A DNA stretch of 64,000 nt from Silene conica. Taxonomy: Eukaryota; Streptophyta; Magnoliopsida; Caryophyllales; Caryophyllaceae. Location of the stretch: the NCBI GenBank assembly GCA_029255685.2, contig CM055318.2, positions 69,101,136 to 69,165,135 on the forward strand. Direction: 5' to 3'. Shown here piece after piece: positions 11,401 through 23,231 of the stretch. Under the pieces are notes generated by a model. That model was not told the origin of the DNA. It saw only the letters and a program-made list of their open reading frames with translations, and did no database searches. The position numbers and the translations under genes were made by a program. Each line of letters opens with the position of its first letter. Position 1 is the stretch's first letter.

Positions 11401-13150
11401 CATGAATGGCATTTTTAAACCCAAAAACTTCTTAGCCACCCAAATCCCATCCTTGTCCCCACTGCCCAAGTCCCCCAACGAGGCTCTCCGTGACCCGAAT
11501 TGGTCTATTGCTATGCAGGACGAATATCGTGCTTTACAGGTTAATAACACATGGGAATTAGTGCCTCGGCCTAGTGATGCGAACGTCATTCGGTGTCTAT
11601 GGTTGTTTCGCCACAAGTTTCACAGTGATGGCTCATTGCAACGGTACAAGGCTCGTCTTGTTGTGAATGGTAAATCTCAACAGCCTGGTATTGACTGTGA
11701 CGAGACCTTCAGCCCGGTTGTCAAACCGACTACCATCCGTACTGTTCTCAGTCTTGCTGTCTCGCGCTCTTGGCCTATTCACCAACTTGATGTCAAAAAT
11801 GCTTTTCTTCATGGTGACTTGGCCGAGACGGTGTATATGCATCAACCCCCGGGTTTTGTTGATAAGAACAACCCGTCTCATGTTTGCCGCTTGCGTAAGT
11901 CTTTGTATGGTCTCAAGCAAGCCCCTCGGGCATGGTTTCAGCGCTTTACGACTTTTGTTCTGTCCCAGGGATTTCGAAGTAGTGTGTGTGACACTTCTCT
12001 CTTTATTTATCATACCGGTGTTGATACTGCGTATATTTTACTCTATGTTGATGACATTATACTTACTGCGTCCAGCACCGGTCTCTTGCAGCGTATTATT
12101 TCCTCTTTGTCACAGGAATTTGCTATGACGGACTTGGGGGTCCTTAATCATTTCTTGGGTATTGCTGTAACCCGTACTGCTTCTGGCCTGTTTTTAACGC
12201 AGCACAAGTATGCTGCAAATATCCTTAGCCGTGCCTCTATGTCCTCCTGTAACCCGTCTTCCACTCCTGTCGATGTTGGTTCTAAACTAAGCGCTACTGC
12301 CGGTCCTCTCATTTCTGATCCCTCTTTGTATCGCAGTTTGGCCGGGGCTCTTCAGTACTTAACTATCACGCGGCCGGATATTGCTTACGCTGTCCAGCAA
12401 GTTTGCCTCTTTATGCATGCCCCTCGGGAGCCGCATCTTCATTTCCTTAAGCGCCTGCTCCGCTACGTCAAGGGGACGCTCACCTACGGTCTCACTCTCT
12501 CCAAGTCTTCCTCGCTCTCTCTTACGGCGTATTCCGATGCAGACTGGGCCGGTTGTCCTGATTCCAGACGTTCGACATCCGGCTATTGCGTTTTTCTGGG
12601 TAACAACCTTGTTTCCTGGTCCTCTAAACGCCAAGCTACGATCTCTCGTTCTAGTGCTGAGGCTGAATATCGCGGCGTTGCCAATGCTGTTGCTGAGACT
12701 AGCTGGTTACGTAACTTGCTTTTTGAGCTTCGTGTTCCCCTCACTCGGGCTACGCTCATTTATTGTGACAATATTTCTGCGGTTTATCTTGCTGGTAATC
12801 CCGTTCAACATCAACGCACCAAACATATTGAGTTGGATATCCATTTTGTGCGTGAGAAGGTTCAAGTTGGTTCCGTCCGTGTTCTCCATGTTCCCGCTGA
12901 TTTTCAATATGCTGATATTTTCACTAAGGGTCTCCCTCGGTTTCTCTTTACTCGGTTTCGGTCCAGCTTGAGCGTCCGGCCCCCTCCCGCTCCAACTGCG
13001 GGGGCGTATTAGTAAATATGTAAATATTTATTCCTTGTATTTAGGACACAATTATTAGAGGTGTATAACGTTTGCCTCTTCCTTTTCCTGTATTGATGTA
13101 TATAATCAATAGAGTATCAATCACCCCATTCAGGGGATTAACTTCTTACA
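8444..13150 (+). mobile_element. Copia LTR retrotransposon, looks whole and very young
   Basis: Two 144-bp LTRs (8444-8587 and 13007-13150) appear identical by eye. A 5-bp target duplication ATATT flanks the element (8439-8443 and 13151-13155). The empty site in the other tandem copy has a single ATATT (2894-2898). The primer-binding site TGGTATCAG follows the 5' LTR directly (8588-8596) and fits initiator tRNA-Met. A purine-rich GCGGGGGCG precedes the 3' LTR. Both LTRs start with TATTAG and end with TTACA, so the 5' terminus is TA and not the usual TG. One long gag-pol frame fills the interior. Gag-pol features suggest an Ale/Retrofit-type lineage, tentatively. Identical LTRs and absence from copy 1 mean it inserted after the tandem duplication. 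Confidence 0.95.
8669..13012 (+). CDS. Copia gag-pol polyprotein region
   Basis: One continuous frame of about 1447 codons from the first ATG (8669). In order: a Copia gag domain (UBN2/gag-polypeptide type, roughly the first 230 residues); a Pro/Trp-rich linker; an aspartic protease with DTGASSHL (near 9775); the GAG-pre-integrase motif WHSRLGHPG (near 10181); the integrase core from about 10345; a long Pro/Ser-rich spacer; a Copia-type reverse transcriptase with YVDD (near 12044); and RNase H (SDADWAG near 12534). The order protease-integrase-RT-RNase H defines Copia. The frame extends slightly upstream of the ATG without a start codon. It is an element gene and not a host gene. Confidence 0.95.
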   Translation: MGDKAVPPPKPSLHPVFTVSNIQNKIRVLDGTKVTYASWVRLFKLHAKGHKALSHIDGTAPPSSDAANYDDWCEVDAHVLQWIYGTLSDDLLPRVLEDESTAYEAWKRVENIFLNNKGARAAALEHEFNNLKLESLPSLDAYCQRLRDLAGQMKDVDAAVNDQRLVLQLVRGLPSSYDTVASYINQTLPSFETARSMLELELHRQTARDEPSTALITSQSSASDVSGWNDKQKSPNSPTQVRSNSRGNSNYNNYHNNYRRRDSRSGNNSKSKQETPVPASPSVPTLSAPTFPSAWPYPWTPPPCPYPTYPGWVQPWQPWGAPRPAATSGRSYGHAHLAESDQPTVQATDLGQAFQAMSLQPPADGPWFMDTGASSHLTSDAGTFIPSSKASNIRSIFVGNGNSIPVRGSGTSTITAKNRTLHLTNVLYTPHIIKNLISVRQFTKDNNVSVEFDPFGFSVKDLQNGTTILRSDSHGELYPLSSRSSTLSTTPGLGHGLITLSSNVWHSRLGHPGPNILQCLKSQSLISCNKESSTGLCHSCQISKHKRLPFHDSTSSTLAPFDIIHADLWTSPVLSKSSHKYYLILIDNFTQFVWVYPLTTKSEVYNKFVQFNAYIRTQFQSPIKSFQCDLGREFDNSSFKSFAIKNGLVFRFSCPQTSPQNGKAERMIRRINEIVLSLLYHASLPSFYWVDALHAAVHLHNILPTKTLHFRSPTSALFAKEPSYEHLRVFGCACYPNLSAKRPHKLSPRSTKCVFLGYPPQHRGYRCLELSTGKIHISRHVTFDESVFPFSEPPYHQTTSYSFLNPPTTSLNPLFFDLFGNPSPDSQTSTTTPHSPSPPINSPPLPSSPSPPRSPPCPSTTQTASPVPSPHSAPFVQPSPASPPISPSPPAPPPPPPPPSFSRAHRMSTRAMNGIFKPKNFLATQIPSLSPLPKSPNEALRDPNWSIAMQDEYRALQVNNTWELVPRPSDANVIRCLWLFRHKFHSDGSLQRYKARLVVNGKSQQPGIDCDETFSPVVKPTTIRTVLSLAVSRSWPIHQLDVKNAFLHGDLAETVYMHQPPGFVDKNNPSHVCRLRKSLYGLKQAPRAWFQRFTTFVLSQGFRSSVCDTSLFIYHTGVDTAYILLYVDDIILTASSTGLLQRIISSLSQEFAMTDLGVLNHFLGIAVTRTASGLFLTQHKYAANILSRASMSSCNPSSTPVDVGSKLSATAGPLISDPSLYRSLAGALQYLTITRPDIAYAVQQVCLFMHAPREPHLHFLKRLLRYVKGTLTYGLTLSKSSSLSLTAYSDADWAGCPDSRRSTSGYCVFLGNNLVSWSSKRQATISRSSAEAEYRGVANAVAETSWLRNLLFELRVPLTRATLIYCDNISAVYLAGNPVQHQRTKHIELDIHFVREKVQVGSVRVLHVPADFQYADIFTKGLPRFLFTRFRSSLSVRPPPAPTAGAY

Positions 13151-14214
13151 ATATTATCAATATAGGCTATAGCTATAAATTTTGCTAGGGTACATCATAT
13201 GGCGTACTGATAGTGATACATTCCCCTTCTTCAGACCGCCTTTTCTCCGATTTAAACCAAGCAAGTCGCGAATTTGAGTACTGAAACAACAATGTAATTT
13301 CTTTTTAGTGCCTTAATCTTATGTCACCTCAACTTTTTTTACCCAATTGGGTTTACTTTGGACATAAGTTAAGGCCAATTGGTACGTACATTGTTGCGTT
13401 TTAGCGAAGTCGCGAAGCAGCATACATGTTGATGAATTGATGATGATGCTGATGGAGCTTCTGAACACTAATCATGATTCTTGAATTTTGCTCGGTTAAT
13501 TGGGTTTTGCAGCTGATTTCAGGAACATCACTTCATTGTTTTATGTATGAGTTGTACTCCGTATGTACTACTCCTTCCGTACAAGTCAATAGTTTACACG
13601 TATTGCTTTTTTTTTCTCACAAAATAAAGTAAGTGTCAACTATTCAGCAAGACAAGGAGGCAGGAGCACGCGTGTTACATCATTTATACAAATAATTGAA
13701 TTTAGTATGGATTTGATTCTGTGTTTTACTATATATTCTATGTACTATAAACAAGAAACTCGCCAATAGCCATGACATAAATATTCGTGTAAGACGGTTT
13801 TATTTATTCAAGTGCAGTTATTGTTATTATTATTGTACTCCTTAATACTAGACTAATACATTTAAATGATGTCAGTATTTATGCCCGATTGAATATTAAA
13901 GTATAAAATTATCGATTGAAACTTAACCATCGCGATATTTGTATGAGTTTTTGATTAAAGTGTTTCTTCAAATAAACGTTTAATAATCTGTAAATCACGC
14001 ACATTAATATATAATACACCGTATAAATCAATAAAATACAAAGCACATTTTGTGGGTGGTTGATGGTTATATGGCATTGGTTATACATTCTATACCTCGA
14101 ACCTCTCACCCCTTAAAAAGGTGGTTGACCTGATATACGTGGTTTGTGAACTATTACATACGGAGTATATATATTTGGGATTTACACAGTGCACACCAAA
14201 GATGTCTAAAAGCC

Positions 14215-14781
14215 CTACAAACTCGAGTCCATAGTATTATAAGTAGCTCGGTTGGTGTCGTGATCAAGCAATCTGTCATACGGGTTTTGACCGGCGTCCG
14301 GGACCTTAAGTGCCCCGTGCAAGCAAACCATCACCAAGCAAAGTGGTATGAGCAATTTGAAAGTGCGTAGAAGTGAGACAGATGGGTAAAATAGCGCACA
14401 CCATAAGTCCACAAAAAAGAGGATTTGACACACGCTCTGGTCGTACACGGTATACCCAACGACCTGAATCGGAGAGGCGGTGAAGTAACGGTAGTAGGCG
14501 ACAAGAAAGATGAGCATCAGGACGAGAGTTACTACGCTGAGGTGGTGGGCAATGGTGACTAGAGGGATGATCATTAAGCCAAGGATGCCGTAGTTGTTTC
14601 GGAAGTGTGGTAGGTTTGTTCTTAGCCTAGTCAATGTATCTGAGAAAGAGGTGGGGAAGGAAAGGGTTTTCGTGTCGAAAAACTCCCGCCATGGCCTTGG
14701 TGCATACCTGGCCGGGGTTTTACTAGGTGACGACTGAGGCGGTGACGGTGAATCTGGTGATGCTAGTGGTAGTGATGACAT
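14215..14781 (-). CDS. PRA1 family protein, 188 aa (copy 2)
   Basis: Duplicate of the PRA1 gene at 3958, intronless and intact. It has the same RPWREFF and RLRTNLPHFRNNY family motifs and the same two hydrophobic blocks. One coding difference was noticed: Gly where copy 1 has Asp, just after NNY at the edge of the first membrane block. This position is usually a small residue in PRA1 proteins, so copy 2 may be the ancestral state and copy 1 the derived one (inference). Both flanks match copy 1, so both copies probably keep their proximal promoters. Confidence 0.88.
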   Translation of the reverse strand: MSSLPLASPDSPSPPQSSPSKTPARYAPRPWREFFDTKTLSFPTSFSDTLTRLRTNLPHFRNNYGILGLMIIPLVTIAHHLSVVTLVLMLIFLVAYYRYFTASPIQVVGYTVYDQSVCQILFFVDLWCALFYPSVSLLRTFKLLIPLCLVMVCLHGALKVPDAGQNPYDRLLDHDTNRATYNTMDSSL

Positions 14782-15355
14782 TTTTAAAGGAGGAGTTTAA
14801 ATGGTTGGACGAAAAAGTAATACTTGTAATGTGTTTTTGTTTTGGTGAGGGTACAAGGGTGAATCATACATTTTGATGTTTTTTATTTATGGGCCGCGAT
14901 TTTAAAAAACTCTTAAAATATCCGTCTTAGACGGCGCTGATGTGTTATAGACTTATAGTCGATATAACTTTCGTAGATGACAATTCCAAGTCAAAATTGG
15001 TACTCCATACAATGCGTGTTAATGGTGCAAAATGGTAGACTTCTAAAAAAAAAGAAAAAAAGACTATTTAAAACGAAGATGATTCTCTAATTTTCTAAGA
15101 TATTCCCTCCATTCGATGTCACTTTGTATGTATTTTTTATCGGTCCATTCAATTTCATTTTACATGTTTTCTTATTTAGTTGTACTTTTATTATTATAAC
15201 ACTACTAAGGTCCACTTTTTCTATACAAATTAGACATAATCCAAACACTTTATCGCATTACAATAGTGGGAGGGGGTATTCGATCCTGGACCCACAATAC
15301 CTCCGTTTTAACCACTACACTAAGACATCTTTGGTTGTAATTTTAGGGGTTGTTT

Positions 15356-15829
15356 GGTTGACACCTTAAAAACACATGAATTGCAAAATCACATGATTTA
15401 CAAAATATGTCTTGTTTGGTTGACATATTTTTTCGGAAGATGGAGGAATTAGAAATTCCGAGGACATGATGTAGGAATTGGCTTACCTACCCCTCCCTTG
15501 GTCATAGACATGATCATGGGCCGGGTTGGACCGGGTTTGGGCCGGGCTCGAGCTAAATAAACGGCCCAAATGCATGGGCGGGGCCGGGCGGGGTCGAAAC
15601 GGTGGGCCATATTCTTTGGCCCAAACCCATAATTGTTCGAGCTCTAATAAGCCTTGGGCCAAAATGGGCCAAAATAATACAATACTCAACAAAATGGATA
15701 TTTGAACAAATTATTAGTTACGAAATAAAATTTTCAAGTTTTAGGTGTTTGACTTCTACTCTTTTGGTTAGAAGAGCGATACCATAGTACCATACATAAC
15801 TCATGAGTTACAAAAAATTATTACAATAA
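15356..15829. mobile_element. Truncated Tourist MITE plus hAT left end (copy 2)
   Basis: Second copy of the 5099-5570 remnants: the left half of a Tourist MITE after TTA, then a GC-rich hAT-like left end (from about 15506). It then joins the (TA)n tract of the Gypsy LTR. See the entries at 5099 and 5249. Confidence 0.55.
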
Positions 15830-16357
15830 TATATATATTCACATCGTAACAATGTCTCAAAAGATATAAATAGCACAATATAACGTTCACATGAGATTAT
15901 AACATAAACATGCTTATTAACACATAAGAACAGATTACACATTATTGTAAACCAGTATTTTTCCCTACCTGATATAGCAGGAACGTAGACACAACCCGAG
16001 ATATGCTTAGAAACGTTCCACTCGAAACTCGCTCCCTAAACAGATATATGTAACCAATTAATAACTTACACGAATCCCTTAACGAATCATAGTTACTATA
16101 AAGGGCAACTACCATAAGTGGAAAGTTTCCATAAATAGAAACTTTCCGATGTATCAACTTCCAAATATAGTAGCTTCTAAATATAACAACTTCCAAAAAC
16201 ATTACTTTGGTTTTGAAATTCAAATGATTCAAAATATACATTATTACCCATATTAAAACTTCCCTTAACAAATAATAAAATCTTTACCTTTAAAAACAAA
16301 ATAAGTACCATAAATAACCATCATACAAATAATAAATTAATAATAATAATATCAATA

Positions 16358-16434
<77 letters not shown>

Positions 16435-17529
16435 ATTAAAAAGATGAAGAGGATGATACACAACACTACACACCCGACAGCCTCCACACGACAACAGCCG
16501 ACAACAGCCCCTCCACCGCTGCCTACCGCCACTTCGACCACCCACCAGCACCGACTCCCAACACCACCGACCACCAACCGTCACTACAACACCACCCCAC
16601 CAGTCGACACCCCCTGTCGACTCTGACCAGAGACCTTAAACCCAGCCTGACCCCTCGCCTGAGTCCCAACAGCCCAAAACAGACACCAATCGATCCCCTG
16701 TAACCACCCTTACACCAACCATAACACCCACCAGACTAAACCTCCGACAACCCCCACTCGGACCATGGTGGTGCCACTGCTTAGACCTCCCCCGAGTCTT
16801 CAGTAGCACCACCCCAAAACCACCTTCCCTGAACATACAACACTGACCGTGAACTAAACCAACCAACAGACACCACGAACCCCCCCTTTTACACCACCCA
16901 CGATACACGACAACCACCGTGACCAACCCCCGACAACCCCTTAACCACCACAAGAAAAGAAAAGCATAAACCATGACAACCACGACACTGAACACCCCCT
17001 CGAAAGAGCATAAACACCAGCAGTTTAAAAACAGAAATACAAACGAAACTATACAGGCTGCGGCTTACCTGTTTTCTGCCTCAAATCGAGAGAACCTAGA
17101 CTGGTCAAACAACCGTGAAAGACTCCTCCTTCTGGGGTGTGGTGGCGGCTGAACAAACTAGGGTAGAGGTGATATGTGTAGGTAGGTCAGAAAGTGTGTC
17201 GAAGGCTCTTATAAGGCGGCTGAGTGAAGGGGTGTGTGTGAGGGTTTCATTCCCTCATAATATGCGAGTCTTGGGCTGCTTGTATTGACACAAAAATCGA
17301 GGCCCAAGACTCTCATCCAACAACCCCTAGTTCGAACCCCACCAAGAGCATGTCACAAAAATAAGTGATCCCCAATTCGAGTCCCATAACAAGCATGATA
17401 CGTACGCGTAAACTTATAAACGAACTAATTACTTATCATCCTATTTAACATCGTAACAAATAAGATCCCGTACTAAACATAAAACCGTTTGGCTACTAAG
17501 ACAACGTGCCCAAAATTCGAGGTATTACA
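15830..17529 (-). mobile_element. Gypsy 3' LTR, incomplete
   Basis: Matches 32773-34429 almost base for base and matches copy 1 at 5571-7302. It is complete at the pol-facing end (TATTACA at 17529) but stops at the (TA)n tract, where foreign hAT-like sequence takes over. The short open frames inside it are conserved between copies only because the copies are young. Confidence 0.9.
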
Positions 17530-17545
17530 GTCTTCCCCCCTTAAA
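17530..17545 (-). other. Gypsy polypurine tract
   Basis: Read on the minus strand this is AAGGGGGGAAGAC directly before the LTR start TGTAATACC. It is the expected plus-strand priming site of the Gypsy element. Confidence 0.8.
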
Positions 17546-17697
17546 ATGAACTTCGTCCCGAAGTTCAACAACGCTAACAAACAACTCAAACGAACTGTGA
17601 ACACAAAAATATCACAAAATATCACAACAGTTTACTTGAATCACATAATGTTACATTCCACCCCCCTTAAAGAAAAGTTACGTCCGCGTAACTTACC

Positions 17698-20600
17698 TTA
17701 ATCGAACAAATGTGGGTAACGCTCTCTCATGGATGCCTCAGGCTCCCACGTAGCCTCCTCCTGATTATGATTGGTCCACAGGACTTTCACCAAAGACGTC
17801 TCCCCATTACGAGTTTTTCGTAACTTCCTGTCCAAAATTTCCTTCGGAGTCTCAACGTATGCCAACTGCTCATCTACCTCAATCACCTCGTGCTGAAGCA
17901 CGTGTGATGGATCACTCACGTACTTCCTCAACTGGGATACATGGAACACATTATGGACCTTGGATAGGGTTGGAGGTAAAGCTAAGCGGTATGCCACCTC
18001 TCCAACTCTGTCCAAGATCTCAAATGGTCCAATAAATTTCTGACTTAGTTTGCCACGCTTGCCGAATCTCATCACACCCTTCATCGGCGAGACTTTCAGT
18101 AGTACTTTCTCTCCGGCCTCAAATGAAATATCACTCCTCTTTAGATCTGCATAGCTCTTCTGCCTATCCTGAGCGGCCCTCATCCTCTGTCGAATAATCT
18201 GGACGTGCTCCACCATCGCCTGAATCATATATGGCCCTAAGGTCACAACATCAGCTCGATCATCCCAACACACAGGGCTCCGACACTTCCTCCCGTAGAG
18301 AGCCTCGAAAGGGGCCATGCCTATGCTTGCATGGTAGCTGTTATTGTAAGAAAACTCGATCAACCCCAGTCGATCCTCCCAAGATCCTCCGAACTCAAGT
18401 ACACAAGCCCTCAACATGTCCTCAAGGGTCTGAATCGTTCTCTCTGTCTGACCGTCAGTAGCCGGATGAAAAGCTGTACTCATCTTCAATTGGGTACCCA
18501 AAGCTGCCTGCAACTCCTGCCAAAATCTGGATATAAACCTCGAGTCTCGATCTGAAACAATATCCTTGGGTACGCCATGCAGTTTGACCACATTCTGAAC
18601 ATACGACTTAGCCAACTCAGCTTTACTCCAGGTATCTTTCATCGGAATAAAGTGAGCTGACTTAGTCAAACGATCCACGATCACCCAAATCATGTTGTTG
18701 CCCCTCTGAGTTCGAGGCAACCCCACGATAAAGTCCATCGAAATATTCTCCCACTTCCACTCGGGCACATCTAATGGCTGGACTTTCCCTTGAGGTCGCT
18801 TATGCTCCCCTTTCACTCTCTGACAAGTCAAACACCTGGACACAAACTCTGCGACTTCCTTCTTCATGTTAGGCCACCAGAACGTCTTCTTAAGATCTTT
18901 ATACAGCTTATCACCCCCTGGGTGAACGGAATATGGAGTAGCATGAGCTTCGGTCAGGATTTTCTTCTTTAGCTCCTCTACATCCGGAACACACCATCGC
19001 CCACTGAACCTCAAACTACCATCAGTATGAATACTGAACTTGGATGCAGTCTCTCCATCTTCACTCTCCACCATCCTACGCCACTTCTGGATTCTCGTAT
19101 CATTACCTTGCAACTCCCGAATCTCACCATACAACTCAGGCTCCACTGTCAGGTCACTAAGGGCATCCCCTTTCCGGATCATGAATATTCCCATCTCCCT
19201 TAGTTCACCATGCAACCTCACTCTCGATCTGGCACAACTCAAAGCATGTACTGACTTCCTACTTAGAGCGTCAGCTACCACATTTGCCTTGCCCTCGTGG
19301 TAGACAATCTGCATATCATAGTCTCCGATCAACTCTATCCACCTCCTCTGCCTCATGTTCAACTCTTTCTGGGTGTAGATATATTTCAGGCTCTTATGAT
19401 CAGAAAACACCTTAAAAGTGGCTCCATAAAGGTAATGATGCCACAATTTCAGTGCAAAGACCACAGCGCCCAATTCCAAATCATGCGTCGGATAATTTTC
19501 TTCATAGGTCTTCAACTGGCGAGACGCATATGCTATTACTCTCCCATTCTGCATTAACACACAACCCAACCCATGCTTCGAAGCGTCGGTATATACTTCG
19601 AAATTATCACTCCCAACTGGCAAGGCCAGGATAGGAGCTGTTGTCAGGCGTTCCTTTAGAGTCGGAAATGCCTTCTCACAACTCTCATCCCAGACAAAAC
19701 GGTTCTCCTTCCTCATTAACGACGTCAACGGCTTTGCTATCTTCGAAAAGTCTTTGACGAATCTTCGGTAATATCCTGCCAACCCCAGAAAACTTCGGAT
19801 CTCACTCACATTCTTCGGACTTTGCCACTTAGTCACAGCTTCGATTTTACTAGGGTCGACAGATACCCCTTCTTTGGAAATGACATGCCCCAGAAACGCC
19901 ACTTTCTCTAACCAGAACTCGCACTTACTCAACTTAGCGTTGAGCTTATGCTCCTCCAAAGTCTGAAGTACCTTCCTTAAATGATCCTCGTGCTCTTCTG
20001 CATTCTTAGAATATACCAGGATATCATCTATGAATACCACCACGAACTTGTCGAGATACGGGCTGAAGACTCGATTCATCAAGTCCATGAACACAGCTGG
20101 AGCATTAGTCAATCCAAAGGGCATAACCACAAATTCATAGTGGCCATACCTCGTTCGGAAAGCGGTCTTCGGAATATCTTCATCCTTTATTCTCAACTGA
20201 TGATACCCGGATCTCAAATCAATCTTGGAGAAAACCCCAGCTCCACTTAACTGGTCGAACAAGTCGTCTATTATCGGCAAAGGATAACGGTTCTTGATGG
20301 TTACGTTGTTCAGCTCTCGGTAGTCAACACACAACCGTAGACTCCCATCCTTCTTTTTCACAAACAAAACGGGTGCTCCCCAGGGCGACACACTGGGTCG
20401 GATGAACCCTTTCTCAGCTAGTTCATCCAATTGCTTCTTCAACTCCTCCATCTCTTTCGGCCCCATACGGTACGGTGATTTAGTGATCGGTCCCGCTCCT
20501 GGTTTTAGGTCAATGGAAAACTCCACTTCCCTCCTCGGCGGTAACCCCGGAACGTCGTCACGAAAAACTCCCTCAAACTCCCGTACCACAGGTATCTCAC

Positions 20601-20829
20601 TAGTCTTGGGGGTCTCAGCCTCACAATCCCACATTTGGCATAAGATTAGGCTCTCTCCTTTCCTCAAGCCAGACTTAAGGGTATTGACAGAAATGAATTT
20701 GATTTTTGGTTTCACACGGTATCCCTTGTAAGACACCCTCACTCCCTTAGGTCCCTTCAAGGAAATCTTCTTTTGATGACAGTCGATGAAAGCTCGATAC
20801 TTCCCTAGCCAGTCCATCCCCAGAATCAC
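17698..20829 (-). mobile_element. Gypsy pol region: RT, RNase H, integrase, chromodomain
   Basis: A long frame with Gypsy-type reverse transcriptase ([16 protein letters not shown], then [11 protein letters not shown]), RNase H ([15 protein letters not shown]), an integrase zinc finger with [11 protein letters not shown], an integrase core ([23 protein letters not shown]), and a C-terminal chromodomain-like end ([19 protein letters not shown]). The order RT-RNase H-integrase-chromodomain, with this C-terminus, fits Tekay/Del chromoviruses, whose chromodomain is thought to guide insertion into particular chromatin. Confidence 0.93.
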
Positions 20830-22295
20830 CTCAAAGCCCCCAGAGGAAACTCTATGAGGTCACAATAGAAAATTGTTTCCCCGATTTTGATGGGTACACT
20901 ACCATATACTCTATTACAGACTATCGACTCGCCTGATGGTATGGTCACTGGATCCGCGATCCAATCAAATCTCTCAAGTCCCAAAGCCTTAACATGATCT
21001 CTAGACACAAACGAATGGGTGGCACCGAAATCGAAAAGTACGAAAGTAGGCTTAGAGTTCACAAGAAAAGTACCAGTTACCACATGCGCATCCTCCTGGG
21101 CTGCCTGCTTTCCCATGGCAAAGAGCTTGCCACTAGACTTGACTCCACTCTGGCTGGCAGAAGATGTCCCCGCCTGCTGATTTCCTCCCGTTCCTGTCTT
21201 TTGGTTGCTTCCACTTCCATTGAACTGATTCTGGTACGGGCGGCTCTGGTGATTGTTATAGTTCCTCTGGTAATTGCTGCTTCCTCCAGATTTCGCACCC
21301 CCACCATAGTTTGTCGTGGGTGTGCGATAGCCACTGCTACCATAGAACTGAGTACGGGATCCCTGGTATCCGGATGCAGGCGTACGATAGCCCCCAGACT
21401 GATTTCCTCCAGACGAACGACACACCGCCTGCTTATGTCCCCTCTTTCCACAGCCAAAACACACAATTCCTGCCGAACCACTGCCAGAAACCCCACTCAT
21501 GTGATTGCCCCCACTCTGATTTCTCCCACCACCAGAGGCACTACTCCCGAAGTACCCACTGAACTTGTTAGAGCTCTGCTTTTTCGATCCTGAACCCTCA
21601 GCTACTGATTCAGCCTTCCTCTTTTCAGACTTGGACTTTTTATCCTCCTGGATCATCTGTGAAAGCCTCTCCGCCGCCCCAGCCCTTAAGTAGATGTCAC
21701 GAACTGTGGTGGGCGGAGCTGCAATCAATCTCTTCTTGATGGCGATTGATAACCCCCTCTCAAATTTCATTGCCAACATGGCATCGTCAAATCCCATGTC
21801 TCCCACATAGCTCACCAACTGGATAAATTTCCGATAGTAAGCCTCTACTGTCATGTCCTCTGATATCTTGAATGTATCAAACTCCTCTCTCAACTTGCTT
21901 TTCCGAAACTCTGGCAGAAACACCTCATATAAGATCCTCTTGAATGCAATCCAAGCAACATACTCGGTCCCGTCCTCTCTAGCTGCCTCTCGAATCTCTC
22001 CTTTGTTCCCGGTCCACCAATCTCCGGCCATACCCCTCAGATAGTGGGCTGCTTGGTCAACCCTCAATTCTTCAGGGCAATCCACCAACTCGAATAGATT
22101 ACTGAATTCCCGACACCACGCTCCCAGCAGATGAGGTTCCCCCTCCCCAGTGAATTGGGTAGGGTAATGCCTCGCGATGATTGTGCTCATTTTTGCGGAG
22201 TCCATGCGTTTGGCCTTTAAGGCCTCATTCTCAGCTATCAAACGATCCAATTCCTCTTGCGTGATATTAGCGAGATTGTCTCTTCGCGGAGGCAT
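20826..22295 (-). mobile_element. Gypsy gag and protease region
   Basis: Starts at MPPRRDN, a usual Tekay gag start. It carries the retrotransposon gag domain (LGAWCREFSNLFELV to about RAGAAERLSQMI), a basic linker, one CCHC zinc knuckle (CFGCGKRGHKQAVC), a Gly/Asn/Ser-rich linker, and the retropepsin-like region with GATHSFVS. The upstream Met-containing frame extension to 22490 lies in leader sequence and is unlikely to be the start. Confidence 0.9.
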
Positions 22296-22836
22296 ACTAT
22301 AATACAACAGAAAAAGAAATGAGTCCCGACTCATGTGGGTACCCATTAGGATTAGGGCTAAAATCCCTAAACGATAAAGTCTAGCAGCAACTATCAGATT
22401 GAGTACTACAAAATTATAACATGGCTCGGGATCACATAACCGCATATCACTAGACATGATGCGAAAGGAAATGAAAGCATTTACTGACATGTTTCAAGAT
22501 ACTTCACATAACCACATAAGTTCACACCTCTTTATTCAACAATTAAAATCCCTTTCATGCTCATGCCCCTCCCGGCTATTCCAATTAGTTTCATATACTC
22601 AAGTTCGCATAGATACTTTAGCACAATATACCATTACTTCCATCTTTTCCTAATCTACCCTTTTTCTCTCGTATTTTCACTCTGGGTTCCCGGGTAAAAC
22701 TGATAGGGCCAATGGTTCGGTGTGAGGGGGCCCCAGACTCATACTTCCCCTTTAGTGTGCTCCTAACAGTCCTATCCCGGGGGTTCATTTTATTTAGACT
22801 CTCCTACATTCATTAGGTTCATTAGGTTAGGCCTGA

Positions 22837-22857
22837 GGATCGTTCGCTCTGATACCA
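22837..22857 (-). other. Gypsy primer-binding site (tRNA-Met)
   Basis: Read on the minus strand it begins TGGTATCAGAGCGAACG, three bases after the LTR end GGTGTTACA. This matches the 3' end complement of initiator tRNA-Met, as usual for plant LTR elements, and fixes the 5' LTR boundary at 22861. Confidence 0.85.
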
Positions 22858-23231
22858 CTTTGTAACACCCCCATTTATTTAAGGGCCTGAACTAGGACTC
22901 CTCAGATAAATAAGGGTGTTACCATCTCGGTTTCCCGAGGCAGTAGATAAAAAGGAAGATAAACAGTACTTTAAATTAACTTTAAACTCAAAACATGTTC
23001 TTACATATCCAAAGGTCTTAACAACATAAATAAAGTACAACTCGTATTAAACTGACTAAGGTGATCTAGACATCTAATCTGGTCCGGATCCAAGCTCTTC
23101 CTCCCATAGCTCCCCCTTAGTTTCAGCCACCTGTCAATCTGCTCCCCAATAATTGGTTCATCACAGGTGATCACGAATACACAGGGTCAACCACGAGGTT
23201 GAGTAGGGAAAACAATAATTATAACAATATA

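Larger units (their letters stand above)
7583..17809. repeat. Tandem duplication, second copy, enlarged by a Copia insertion
   Basis: Second copy of the 2036-7582 block. It contains an RTFL gene (8180), the inserted Copia element (8444-13150), a PRA1 gene (14215), the truncated MITE and hAT remnants, and the Gypsy LTR. It runs without a break into the rest of the Gypsy pol region, so copy 2 keeps the original right-hand context while copy 1 keeps the original left-hand context. Confidence 0.95.
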
